A stretch of DNA of 64,000 bases from Acidobacteriota bacterium (GTDB lineage: Bacteria; Acidobacteriota; Vicinamibacteria; Vicinamibacterales; 2-12-FULL-66-21): NCBI GenBank assembly GCA_003222675.1, contig QHWT01000038.1, positions 2,924-66,923 on the forward strand, written 5' to 3'. The notes beneath the pieces were generated by a model. That model had not been told where the DNA came from. It did no database searches and worked only from the letters and a program-made list of their open reading frames with translations. A program made the translations under genes and the position numbers. The first letter of the stretch is position 1, and the number at the start of each line of letters is the position of its first letter. This document shows positions 24,748 to 33,519 of the stretch, in pieces.

Positions 24748-26436
24748 ATGCGGGCCATGCGATTCGCGCTTGCGGCTCTAACCGTCCTCTTTCTGTCGCT
24801 CGCGACCGTTTCGTCCCAGAAACCTGCCTTCGACGTCGTGATCCGCGGCGGCACCGTCTATGACGGCACGGGCGAGGCAGGCCGACGCGTCGACCTCGGG
24901 TTGCGCGGCGATCGGATTGCCGCGATCGGCGATCTGGCAGGCGCATCTGCAAACATCCTTGTCAATGCGACCGGGCTGGCAGTCGCGCCCGGCTTCATCA
25001 ACATGCTCTCGTGGTCGACCGAATCGCTCCTCATCGACGGCCGGTCGCAGGGAGAGATTCGCGAGGGCGTGACGACGGAGATCTTCGGCGAAGGGTCGTC
25101 GATGGGCCCGATGACACCGGAGATGAAGCAGCGCGCGATCAAGGAGCAAGGCGATCTCAAGTACGACATCACGTGGACGACGTTGTCCGAGTACTTACGC
25201 GATCTCGAGCGACGCGGGATCTCTCCGAACGTCGCGTCATTCATCGGCGCCGCGACCGTCCGCGAATATGTCGTCGGGCTCGAGGATCGTGCGCCGACAC
25301 CAGAGGAACTGGATCGGATGCGCGCGCTCGTGCGCCAGGAAATGGAAGCCGGCGCGCTCGGCATCGGGTCGGCCTTGATCTATGCGCCCGGGTTTTACGC
25401 GAAGACGAGCGAGCTCATCGAACTGTGCAAAGCGGCGGCGCCGTATCGCGGCAAGTACATCTCGCACATGCGCAGCGAAGGAAACCGGCTCGAGGAGTCG
25501 GTGGAGGAGGTTCTGCGCATCGCGCGCGAGGGCGGTGTGCCCGCAGAGATCTATCACCTCAAGGCTGCCGGCAGGGACAACTGGCCGAAGATGGATCGCG
25601 TGCTGAAGATGATCAACACCGCGCGAGCCGGGGGCCTGAAGATCACGGCCGATATGTATACCTACACCGCCGGCGCCACAGGCTTGGATGCCGCGATGCC
25701 ACCCTGGGTGCTCGACGGCGGCTGGGAAGCGGCATTCAAGCGGTTGCGCGATCCTGAACAGCGGACAAAGATTGCTTCAGCGATCAAGACACCAACTGCC
25801 GAGTGGGAGAACCTGTATCTCGCCGCCGGCTCGCCCGATCGAGTGCTCCTCGTGGGATTCAAGTCCGAGGCGCTGAAGCCGCTGACCGGCCAGACGCTCG
25901 AGCAGGTCGCGCGCATGCGCGGCAAGAGTCCGGAGGAGACGATCATGGATCTCGTGTCAGAGGACGAGTCGCGCGTGGCCACGGTTTACTTCCTGATGTC
26001 CGAGGACAACCTCGCGAAGCAGATGCGGCAGCCGTGGGTCTCGTTTGGATCCGATGCGCAGTCGATGGCGCCGGAACCGCCGTTCACCAAGTCGTCCACG
26101 CATCCGCGCGCGTACGGCAACTTCGCGCGCCTGCTCGGCAAGTACGTACGCGAAGAGAAGGTCCTCACCCTCGAAGACGCCGTGCGCCGACTCAGTGGCC
26201 TGCCTGCAACGACCCTCGAGCTCGATCGACGGGGGTTTCTAAAGGAAGGCATGTTCGCGGACGTGGTGGTCTTCGATCCCGCGTCGATCGCGGATCGCGC
26301 GACCTTCGAACAGCCACACCAGTACTCAATCGGCATGCGCGACGTGTTCGTGAACGGCGTACAGGTGCTGAAGGACGGCGAGCACACCGGTGCCAGGCCC
26401 GGACGGGCCCTCTGGGGCCCGGGGAGGAAGCCGTAG
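24748..26436 (+). CDS. D-aminoacylase-like amidohydrolase lacking key metal ligands, exported
   Basis: The 562-residue protein has a signal peptide and the overall D-aminoacylase/dihydroorotase-type layout (FDVVIRGGTVYDGTGE, two-part beta domain, TIM barrel, C-terminal FADVVVFDP). Where the family has FIDxHxH it reads FINMLSW (residues 83-89; His to Leu87 and Trp89), and the Cys of GNCG is replaced in FGEGSS. The later His residues (SHMRSEG, EIYHLK) and the Asp of FGSDAQ remain. It may bind one metal, act differently, or be a binding protein. The start is ATG 24748, since upstream codons are inverted-repeat DNA. Confidence 0.8.
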   Translation: MRAMRFALAALTVLFLSLATVSSQKPAFDVVIRGGTVYDGTGEAGRRVDLGLRGDRIAAIGDLAGASANILVNATGLAVAPGFINMLSWSTESLLIDGRSQGEIREGVTTEIFGEGSSMGPMTPEMKQRAIKEQGDLKYDITWTTLSEYLRDLERRGISPNVASFIGAATVREYVVGLEDRAPTPEELDRMRALVRQEMEAGALGIGSALIYAPGFYAKTSELIELCKAAAPYRGKYISHMRSEGNRLEESVEEVLRIAREGGVPAEIYHLKAAGRDNWPKMDRVLKMINTARAGGLKITADMYTYTAGATGLDAAMPPWVLDGGWEAAFKRLRDPEQRTKIASAIKTPTAEWENLYLAAGSPDRVLLVGFKSEALKPLTGQTLEQVARMRGKSPEETIMDLVSEDESRVATVYFLMSEDNLAKQMRQPWVSFGSDAQSMAPEPPFTKSSTHPRAYGNFARLLGKYVREEKVLTLEDAVRRLSGLPATTLELDRRGFLKEGMFADVVVFDPASIADRATFEQPHQYSIGMRDVFVNGVQVLKDGEHTGARPGRALWGPGRKP

Positions 26437-26477
26437 ATCCCCGGTTCTGAAGCCTTCTCAAGGTTCTCGCGTCCTCG

Positions 26478-26505
26478 GTCGTGTCCGGCTCGAGCCGGAC
26501 ACGAC
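26478..26505. repeat. Perfect 28-bp palindrome between convergent genes
   Basis: A GTCGTGTCCGGCT half-site meets its exact complement across a CG centre. It lies between the stop of the plus-strand amidohydrolase and the stop of the minus-strand YHS protein gene and could fold on either transcript. There is no T-run, so terminator activity is only possible. The GTCCGGCT core is another REP-like type in this window. Confidence 0.85.
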
Positions 26506-26512
26506 ATCAGCG

Positions 26513-26659
26513 TCAGCGTCCCACGTACTTCGCGGGATCCGCATCGAACGTCGTTTTGCACACCGGCGCACAGAAGTAATACGTCTTTCCTTTGTACTCG
26601 CTCTTTCCTGCTGCCGTCTTCTCGTCGATGGTCATGCCGCACACGGGATCTTTCACCAT
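26513..26659 (-). CDS. YHS-domain small protein
   Basis: The 48-residue protein is a single YHS domain: DPVCGMTIDE at the N-terminus, then YKGKTYYFCAPVCKTTFDADPAKY. The Cys residues (Cys-x-Met and Cys-x3-Cys) resemble heavy-metal-binding sites found in this domain and at the ends of copper ATPases. A metal-binding or metal-delivery role is plausible. The start ATG 26659 gives exactly one domain; codons upstream of it are repeat sequence. Confidence 0.8.
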   Translation of the reverse strand: MVKDPVCGMTIDEKTAAGKSEYKGKTYYFCAPVCKTTFDADPAKYVGR

Positions 26660-26719
26660 CACGACTCCTGTCTCTTCCGCCTGACCAGCCTTGGCCAAGG
26701 CTACGGCGGTCCGCCGAAG

Positions 26720-26842
26720 TGCTTTTCGCGAAGGCGAAAGGCGGAAGCCCTGCCTTCGCCGCTTCGCCGCGGCAGGCGCCGCGGCAGGCGCACGTCGACC
26801 GCACACCTCGCACCGCGGACCTCGGACCTCGCGCCTCGCACT
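26720..26842. repeat. Facing GCGAAGG-type words and CGCACCTCG word array
   Basis: An arm of GCGAAGGCGAAAGGCGG type (26728-26745) is answered by CCTTCGCCGCTTCGCC (26753-26768), and a one-sided array of CCTCG-containing 8-mers follows (26806-26840). It fills the divergent gap between the YHS gene and the formate dehydrogenase operon, so the formate dehydrogenase promoter must lie in or beside repeat DNA; I could not identify it. Confidence 0.6.
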
Positions 26843-26853
26843 AACATATCGAA

Positions 26854-29800
26854 ATGCTGAAGGAACTTCTGTCGAGCTGGCCGGTTGTGAAGCAGATCAC
26901 GAGCGGCGGCGATGGCACAGGGCGCGAGGCGATGAGCGCGGCGACCCGCGCGCTCCGTCCGCGCAACGACGAAACCGAGGTCGCACGTTCCGTGTGCCCG
27001 TATTGCGCGGTCGGTTGCGGACAGCTCGTTTTCCACCGCAAGGGTCGCCTCGTCTCGATCGAAGGCGACCCGCACTCGCCAATCTCGGAGGGCCATCTCT
27101 GCCCGAAAGGCGCGGCATCGTTCGAACTGGTCACGCACGCGGCACGCGCGACGCGCGTGAAGTACCGCGCCCCCTATGCGACCGAGTGGCACGACATCGA
27201 CCTCGAGACCGCCATGGACATGGTGGCCGACCGCGTGTGGACTTCACGCGAGCGTCACTTCGAGCAACATCGCATCGCGACGACGAAAGACGGATCGCGG
27301 GAGTTGCCGCTCATGCAGTGCACCTCCATTGCGCATCTCGGCGGCGCCACGCTCGACAACGAAGAGAATTATCTGATTAAAAAGCTCTTCGCCGGCGGTC
27401 TGGGCATGGTCTGCATCAGCAACCAGGCCCGGATATGACATAGCTCCACAGTGCCCGGGCTGGGCACATCGTTCGGGCGCGGCGGCGCGACGATGGCGCT
27501 GCAGGATCTGGCGAATGCGGACGCGATCCTCATCATGGGATCGTCGATGGCGGAGAACCATCCTGTCGGCTTTCGCTGGGTGATCAAGGCGCGCGAGCGC
27601 GGGGCGACCGTGATCCACGTCGATCCGCGGTTCAACCGGACCTCCGCGATGGCGGACGTGTGGGCGCCGCTCAGGGCGGGCACCGATATCGTGTTCCTCG
27701 GCGCGCTCGTGAATCACGTGCTGACCCACGGTCTCGAGTTCCGTCAGTTCGTTGTTGCCTACACGAATGCGCCCGCGATCATCAACGACGATTTCAAGGA
27801 TACCGAAGATCTGGATGGCCTGTTCTCGGGATGGGATCCCGAACAGCGGCAGTACTCGCCTGACTCGTGGGCTTACAAGAGCAGCGATCCGAAAGTCGGC
27901 CACGAGGATGGGCACGGCGGCCACGCGAAGGATCGCGGCGGCGAGGCGTCGCCCATGGCGCACGATCCGCCACGCGATCCGACGCTGCAGGATCCACGCT
28001 GTGTCTTTCAGATTCTAAAGCGTCACTTCGCGCGCTACACGCCGGCCATGGTCCAGGAGGTGTGCGGCGTGCCGCCGGAGGCCTTCCAACGCGTGGCGGA
28101 CGCATATATCCGCGCCTCGGGACCGGAACGCACCGGCGCGATCTGTTATGCGGTCGGCTGGACGCAGCACTCGACTGGCGTCCAAACCATTCGTACGGCC
28201 GCCATCCTCCAGCTTCTGCTCGGCAACATCGGACGACCCGGAGGCGGCATTCTCGCGCTGCGCGGCCACGCGTCGATCCAGGGATCGACCGATATCCCGA
28301 CGCTGTACGACGTGCTGCCCGGCTATTTGCCGATGCCGACGTTCGCCGGCGACGGCACGTCGCTCGACAGCTATATCGCGAAGCATCGCCTGCCGCGCGG
28401 CTGGTGGGGCAACCTCGATCGCTACATCGTGTCGCTCCTGAAGGCGTGGTACGGCGATGCCGCGACCGCGGCGAACGACTACGGCTTCGACTGGCTGCCG
28501 CGCATCAGCGGCGATCACTCCCACTTCGGATACTGGCTCGAAATGGCGGATGCCACCGGGACGATCGACGGGCTGTTCGTCATGGGACAGAACCCCGCTG
28601 TCGGCGCGCCGAATGCGCGCCTGGCGCGCCGCGCGCTCGCCAACCTGAAATGGCTCGTCGTCCGGGACCTGGTGGAGCTCGAGACGGCGACCTTCTGGCT
28701 CGACTCGCCGGAAATCGCGCGTGGGGAGATGAGAACGGAGGACATCGCCACCGAGGTGTTCTTCTTCCCGGCGGCCGCGCACACAGAAAAGGATGGCTGT
28801 TTCACCAACACCCAGCGGCTGCTGCAGTGGCACGAACGGGCAGTCGAACCGCCTGGCGATGCGCGCAGCGAAGCGTGGTTCATGTATCACCTGGGACGGC
28901 GACTGAAGGCGCGGGCTGCGGCCGATCAGCGGCCGGCGAACGCGGGCCTGAACGCGTTGACGTGGAATTACCGGACCATCGGCCCGCATGCCGAGCCCGA
29001 TGCCAACGATATCCTGCAGGAGATCAACGGACGGCGCGTCGCCGATCGCTCGCTGCTCCCCGGTTTTCACGCGCTCGAAAGCGATGGCTCGACGTCATGC
29101 GGGTGCTGGATCTACTCCGGCGTGTATCCCTCGCCCGATCGCAACCGCGCGCGCGAGCGCAAGGGACAAGGTCGATACGGACAAGGATGGGGATTTGCGT
29201 GGCCGGCCGATCGACGCATCCTCTACAACCGCGCGTCGGCGCGCCCGGACGGCACGCCGTGGAGCGATCGCAAGAAGCTCGTGTGGTGGGACCGAGCGAA
29301 TCGCGAGTGGGTGGGGCACGACACGCCGGATTTCGGCAAACGAAAGGCGCCGGATTACGTTCCGCCCTCTGGCGCGACCGGCGACGAAGCGCTGAGGGGC
29401 GACGCGCCCTTCATCATGCACGCCGATGGCATGGGCTGGATCTGGGTCCCGAGTGGAGTGAAGGACGGTCCGCTCCCCACGCATTACGAGCCGCTCGAAT
29501 CCGTGATCCCGAACCAGCTCTATTCGCAGCAGTCCAATCCCGTCGCCGATCGCAAGGAGCGGCCGGACAATCCTTACGCCGGCTCGCCGCTCGATCCGCG
29601 CTACCCACACGTCCTCATGACCTATCGCCTGACGGAGCACCACACGTCCGGCGCGATGAGCCGCACACTGTCGCATCTCGCCGAGCTCCAGCCGGAATTC
29701 TTCTGCGAGATCTCCCCCGAGCTCGCCTCGAACATCGGCGCGGCAAACGGGCAGCACGTCACGATCTCGACGCCGCGCGGATCCGTTGTCGCACGTGCGC

Positions 29801-30051
29801 TGGTCACGGCGCGCATGCGGCCGCTCCGCGTGCACGGGCGCGCGGTGCATCAAGTCGGCCTGCCGTATCACTGGGGTTACCGGGGTCTCGTCCGCGGCGA
29901 CGTCGCCAACGATCTCCTCGCGATCTCGGAGGAGCCGACGGTCCGAATTTTCGAGTCGAAGGGACTTGTGTGCCGGATCGAGGTTCGAGGTCCGAGATCC
30001 GAGGTTCGAGATCCGAGGGCCGAGGTCCGAGGTTCCGAGGTCCGGCGATGA
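26854..30051 (+). CDS. fdnG/fdhA: Selenocysteine-containing formate dehydrogenase, catalytic (molybdopterin) subunit
   Basis: One 1065-residue selenoprotein is read through the in-frame TGA at 27436-27438 (residue 195). The flanking residues, NQARI-Sec-HSSTVPGLGTSFGRGGAT, match the FdnG/FdhA active site where Sec binds Mo or W. The N-terminus has the 4Fe-4S set Cys48, Cys51, Cys55, Cys83; the rest is the bis-MGD domain series, with GNIGRPGGGIL and a C-terminal aspartate-decarboxylase-like fold. It oxidises formate to CO2. No twin-arginine signal is visible, unlike E. coli FdnG. The last 20 or so residues are translated from a short-word repeat. The stop overlaps the next subunit by 4 bp. Confidence 0.93.
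27436..27438 (+). other. UGA codon decoded as selenocysteine
   Basis: The TGA sits exactly where formate dehydrogenases carry Sec or Cys, the reading frame continues unchanged for 871 further codons with full family similarity, and a SECIS-like hairpin follows. The codon is therefore not a nonsense mutation. The selA/selB/selC genes needed for decoding must lie outside this window. Confidence 0.92.
27451..27467 (+). promoter_or_regulatory. Bacterial SECIS hairpin, apical part
   Basis: A perfect 6-bp stem GTGCCC/GGGCAC (27451-27456 with 27462-27467) encloses a five-base loop GGGCT. The loop falls at bases +19 to +23 after the UGA, the same place as the GGUCU loop of the E. coli fdhF SECIS, and keeps the G-G-x-C-U character bound by SelB. 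Weaker pairing below the stem is possible. Confidence 0.8.
29979..30046 (+). repeat. GAGGTCCGA word array at the 3' end of the formate dehydrogenase gene
   Basis: About eight units of 7-8 bp (GAGGTTC, GAGGTCC, GAGATCC) run in tandem up to the stop codon. In frame they encode a charged tail (EVRGPRSEVRDPRAEVRG) with no counterpart in known formate dehydrogenases. The array is one-sided: no facing arm is seen downstream. Confidence 0.8.
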
Positions 30052-30839
30052 TCACGGCCTTCCTCACCGACTCCACGCTGTGCATCGGATGCAAGGCATG
30101 CGAGGTCGCGTGCAAGGAGTGGAACCAGGTACCGAGCGATGGCTACCACTTCACCGGCTTCTCGTACGACAACACCGTCGCGCTCGGACACTCGACGTGG
30201 CGGCACGTGAAGTTCGTCGAGCGCACGGCGGGTGTCGCGGCACCGATCGACGGCACCGCCGGCTATCGCAGCAACACATTCCGGTGGGACTTCTCGTCGG
30301 ACGTGTGCAAGCACTGCTCGAACGCCGGCTGCCTCGAAGCCTGCCCCACGGGATCGATCGTCCGCACGGAGTTCGGCGGCGTTTACGTGCAGCCGGACAT
30401 CTGCAACGGCTGCGGCTACTGCGTCGTATCGTGTCCCTTCGGAGTCATCGATCGGCGTCCGGAGGATGGCCGCGCGTTCAAGTGCACGTTTTGTTACGAC
30501 CGCCAGAAGGCGGGCCTCGCGCCGGCGTGCGCTGCTGCGTGTCCGACGCAATCGATCCAGTTTGGAGAGATTGGGGAGCTGCGGGCGAAGGCAGCCGCGC
30601 GGATCGCGCAGCTTCGTGAGCGCGGGATCGATGACGCCAGCATCTATGATCCGCAACACACGAGCGTTGGCGGCACGCACGCGATCTTCGTACTCCGCGG
30701 CCGTCCCGAGGACTACAACCTTCCGTCGAACCCCGAGGTGCCAACCGTACATCTCCGCGACGGCTGGTCGTCGGCGGCCGTCGCCGCAGGTCTGATGCTG
30801 CTCGGCACGGCCGCCGCGTTCTTCATGCAGCGCGAGTAG
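30048..30839 (+). CDS. fdnH/fdhB: Formate dehydrogenase iron-sulfur subunit
   Basis: The 263-residue ferredoxin-like subunit has four cysteine clusters for four 4Fe-4S centres: CIGCKACEVACKE, CKHCSNAGCLEACP, CNGCGYCVVSCP and CTFCYDRQKAGLAPACAAACP. A single hydrophobic helix at the very C-terminus (SAAVAAGLMLLGTAAAFF) anchors it to the membrane, as in FdnH. It passes electrons from the catalytic subunit to the NrfD-type membrane subunit. The ATG at 30048 overlaps the previous stop by 4 bp. Confidence 0.93.
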   Translation: MITAFLTDSTLCIGCKACEVACKEWNQVPSDGYHFTGFSYDNTVALGHSTWRHVKFVERTAGVAAPIDGTAGYRSNTFRWDFSSDVCKHCSNAGCLEACPTGSIVRTEFGGVYVQPDICNGCGYCVVSCPFGVIDRRPEDGRAFKCTFCYDRQKAGLAPACAAACPTQSIQFGEIGELRAKAAARIAQLRERGIDDASIYDPQHTSVGGTHAIFVLRGRPEDYNLPSNPEVPTVHLRDGWSSAAVAAGLMLLGTAAAFFMQRE

Positions 30840-30848
30840 GATCGCGCG

Positions 30849-31721
30849 GTGAGCGATTACTACGGACTGCCGCTGCTGAAGCCGCCCGTCTGGACGTGGG
30901 AGGTCCCGGCCTACTTCTTCGTCGGGGGCGCCGCGGGTGCGGCGGCGGTGATCGCGGCGGCGGCACGATTGAGCGGCGGGCGCGACGATCTGGTCCGCGA
31001 TGCGCGATGGATCGCCGCGGTGGGCGGCGCGATTGCGCCGCCGCTGCTCATCGCCGACCTCGGACGGCCCGAGCGCTTCCTCAACATGCTGCGCGTGTTC
31101 AAGCTGCAAAGCGCGATGTCGGTGGGCGCATGGACGCTGGTCGCATTCTCGAATGCGGCGGCGGCCTCGGCCGGCGCCGATCTCCTGGAGCGTGCGACGA
31201 ACGGGAGCGTCCCCGTGCGCGTGATCGGCAACATCGCCGAGGCGCTGGCTGCGGCAAGCGGCCTCGTGCTTTCAACGTACACGGGCGTCCTGATCGGCGC
31301 GACCGCGATTCCCGCGTGGTCCGAGAACGTGAAGGTGCTGCCGGTTCACTTCGGCGCCTCGGGAGTCGGCGCGGCCGTCTCGATCCTCGAGCTGCTCGGC
31401 CATCGGGATCGCGCATTGAACGTGCTCGGCGCGGGCGCCGCCGCGGTCGAAACGCTGATCGGCGCCAGCTTCGAGCTGCGCCAGAGCGACGCGCTGGTCC
31501 CGTTGAAGGACGATTGGACCGGTGCTGTTACCCGCATGGGGGGCGTGCTCTCGGGTCCGCTGCCGCTCGCCCTTCGGCTGCTCGCGGGGCGATTGCCGTC
31601 CGCGCGCAAAGCCGCGGCGGTCTCCACGATGATGGGATCGTTGATGACCAGGGTTGGTTGGTTGGCTGCAGGAAAATGTTCAATCGAAGAATCGCAGAAA
31701 GCATTCGTTCGTAGTTCGTAG
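30849..31721 (+). CDS. nrfD: NrfD-family membrane subunit of formate dehydrogenase
   Basis: The 290-residue protein starts with GTG 9 bp after the iron-sulfur subunit. It has about eight hydrophobic segments and the NrfD/PsrC features EVPAYFFVGGAAGAAAVIAA and ADLGRPERFLNMLRV in the first half. NrfD subunits lack haem and interact with quinone, so this complex would deliver formate electrons to the quinone pool instead of using a haem b FdnI subunit. Its final codons run into a REP-like repeat. Confidence 0.9.
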   Translation: MSDYYGLPLLKPPVWTWEVPAYFFVGGAAGAAAVIAAAARLSGGRDDLVRDARWIAAVGGAIAPPLLIADLGRPERFLNMLRVFKLQSAMSVGAWTLVAFSNAAAASAGADLLERATNGSVPVRVIGNIAEALAAASGLVLSTYTGVLIGATAIPAWSENVKVLPVHFGASGVGAAVSILELLGHRDRALNVLGAGAAAVETLIGASFELRQSDALVPLKDDWTGAVTRMGGVLSGPLPLALRLLAGRLPSARKAAAVSTMMGSLMTRVGWLAAGKCSIEESQKAFVRSS

Positions 31722-31775
31722 CGCAGGGCTTTAGCCCTGCGCGTGACACGAGCAGCCCTAAAGGGCTGCGCTACT
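31718..31775. repeat. REP-like palindrome pair
   Basis: A 22-bp hairpin (GCGCAGGGCT stem, TT loop, 31721-31742) is followed by GCAGCCCTAAAGGGCTGC (31752-31769); the outer ends GTAGCGC and GCGCTAC also pair. It is the same composite as at 7024-7110 and sits between convergent genes. A transcription-ending role is possible, but no T-run is seen. Confidence 0.85.
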
Positions 31776-31795
31776 ACTCCTTGGACTACTTCAAG

Positions 31796-33244
31796 CTATG
31801 CCGACTGCGACAAGCGCGCGTCGGCGATGCATCCGCCCAGCTTGCGGATGCTCTCTTCCATCTGCGACGGCAGCACGCTGGTGAAGCACAGGCGCAGATC
31901 CGAGTCGCCGGCAGGATCCGGATAGAACGCGGTGCCCGCGACGAACGCGACACCCGAGGCGAGCGCGCGATCGAGCAGCGCGTTCGCGCTCAGCCCCGGC
32001 GCCAGCCGGCACCAGAGATACAACCCTCCGGAGGGACGCCCCAGGCGGAGCGCACCGCGCGGCACATGCCGCTGGATCGCGCCAATCATCTGCGCGCACC
32101 GCTTCGCGTGTTCCAGCCGGATCGTGCGCAGGTGCGCGTCGAAGGCGCCCTGTCGAATCAGCCGGCCAATCGCGAGTTGGACGAGGTTCGGCGTGTGCGG
32201 ATCCATCCGCTGCTTGATGATCGCGATTTGATCGACGATCGACGGCGCCGCGGCGATCCATCCAAGCCGGAGGCCCGGAGCCATCACCTTGGAGAAGCTG
32301 TTGAGATAAATCACCAGATTGTGATCGTCGAGCTCCCGAAGCGATGGCGGCGGCGGATCCGTGAAATACAGATCGCGGTACGTCGCGTCTTCGACAATCG
32401 GCACGCGATACCGCTGCGCGAGCATCAGCAGCTCACGCCGCGTCCGGATCGGCAACGTCGCCCCCGTGGGATTCTGGAACGTCGGATTCGTGTAAATGAG
32501 CTTCGGCCGGTACCGCACGAGGAGGTCCTCGAGCTCGTCGATGTCGGCGCGCAGGACGTCCCATCCAACCAGCTTTGCCCCGGCGGCGCGGAAGGACTGA
32601 ATCGCGCCGAGGTATCCCGGCCGATCCATCACCACGGCATCGCCGGGATCGATCAGGCAGCGCGCCAGCAGGTCGAGCCCCTGCTGCGCGCCCGAGAGGA
32701 TCAGCACACTGTCGCGCGGCACCGCGTAGCGCTCGGCGATCGCATCGCGGAGCGCAGGCTGCCCTTCTGTCGGACCGTGCCGCCACGCCGCGGCGGGATC
32801 GGTGCGGAGCACGTGCGCCACCGCATCCTGGAACGCCTCGTTCGGAAACTTGTCAATCGCGGGCTCGCCGGCGGCAAGGGAGAGGAGCCGAGCATCCGAT
32901 GAATGCCGCACGATGTCGCGCAGGGTGGAGTCGCTCCACCTGAGGGCCGCCGCCGCGATCTTGCCGCGCCAGGCAAACGGCGTCCCTTCCGGCTCCGGCG
33001 CCGCGCAGACGAAGGTGCCGCGGCCGACATAACCGCGCAGCAGCCCGCGCGACTCGAGCTCCCGGTACGCGCTGACGACGGTGGTACGGCTGATGCGGAG
33101 GCGCTCGGCGAGCGTACGTTCGGGTGGAACGCGCGTCCCCGATGGCAGATCACCCTTCGCAATCGCCGCTTCGAGCAGCGCGACGAGATGTCCGTATAGC
33201 GGCCGTTGCGTCCGCACGAACTGACGTTCGATCGACGACAGCAT
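31796..33244 (-). CDS. MocR/PdxR-type transcriptional regulator (GntR HTH + aminotransferase domain)
   Basis: The 482-residue protein has an N-terminal GntR winged helix (residues 18-80: LPSGTRVPPERTLAERLRISRTTVVSAYRELESRG) joined to a fold-type-I aminotransferase domain with TNPTFQNPTGA and NSFSKVMAPGLRLGW, where the Lys would bind PLP. MocR proteins usually sense PLP or an amino-acid adduct and control B6 or amino-acid genes. The ATG at 33244 has a GAGGT sequence nearby and begins at the usual distance before the winged helix. An aminotransferase acting as an enzyme (for example LysN-like) is the alternative reading. Confidence 0.9.
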   Translation of the reverse strand: MLSSIERQFVRTQRPLYGHLVALLEAAIAKGDLPSGTRVPPERTLAERLRISRTTVVSAYRELESRGLLRGYVGRGTFVCAAPEPEGTPFAWRGKIAAAALRWSDSTLRDIVRHSSDARLLSLAAGEPAIDKFPNEAFQDAVAHVLRTDPAAAWRHGPTEGQPALRDAIAERYAVPRDSVLILSGAQQGLDLLARCLIDPGDAVVMDRPGYLGAIQSFRAAGAKLVGWDVLRADIDELEDLLVRYRPKLIYTNPTFQNPTGATLPIRTRRELLMLAQRYRVPIVEDATYRDLYFTDPPPPSLRELDDHNLVIYLNSFSKVMAPGLRLGWIAAAPSIVDQIAIIKQRMDPHTPNLVQLAIGRLIRQGAFDAHLRTIRLEHAKRCAQMIGAIQRHVPRGALRLGRPSGGLYLWCRLAPGLSANALLDRALASGVAFVAGTAFYPDPAGDSDLRLCFTSVLPSQMEESIRKLGGCIADARLSQSA

Positions 33245-33274
33245 GGGAAGACCTCGAGGTTGTTCAAAGCCGCT

Positions 33275-33379
33275 GTCAATGCCGAATCTCAATGCCAAAA
33301 GCCGAAAGAGCATCGAACGTTGGCATTCAGCATTCGGCATTCAGCATTGACAGGCAGGCTGCGTAGTTCAACAGCCTGC
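33275..33379. repeat. Facing AATGCCGA-word arms plus GCAGGCTG hairpin
   Basis: The arm at 33275-33310 is built of AATGCC(G/A)AA words and faces 33320-33351, built of GGCATTC and AGCATTC words. Next to it GCAGGCTG/CAGCCTGC (33354-33361 with 33372-33379) forms an 8-bp hairpin. Between 33380 and 33519 I see no gene; a small hairpin-like AACCCGATC stretch is not a tRNA. Confidence 0.75.
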
Positions 33380-33519
33380 TAACCCGATCGACTATGGCCC
33401 AGTCCCGCCTACCGGTAGAGGTCCAATTCTCCCTTGGCCGCCGCGTTCGTCAAGTCCAATTGGGATGAACGGGCGGAATTTCGCCTGCAGCGGGGTGTCC
33501 ATTTGCGAAATGGTGTGCG

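Noticed and set aside
26854-27438. A separate 194-residue gene, or a pseudogene broken by a stop codon at 27436
   Set aside because: The TGA is at the universal Sec position of formate dehydrogenases, the frame is intact on both sides, and a SECIS-like hairpin follows.
27867-30047. Long open frame running into the iron-sulfur subunit
   Set aside because: Only the part from ATG 30048 matches the family; the upstream part is a shadow frame of the catalytic subunit.
33380-33440. tRNA-like stretch (CAGCCTGCTAACCCG)
   Set aside because: No acceptor, D or T stems can be folded around it on either strand; it belongs to a small hairpin repeat.
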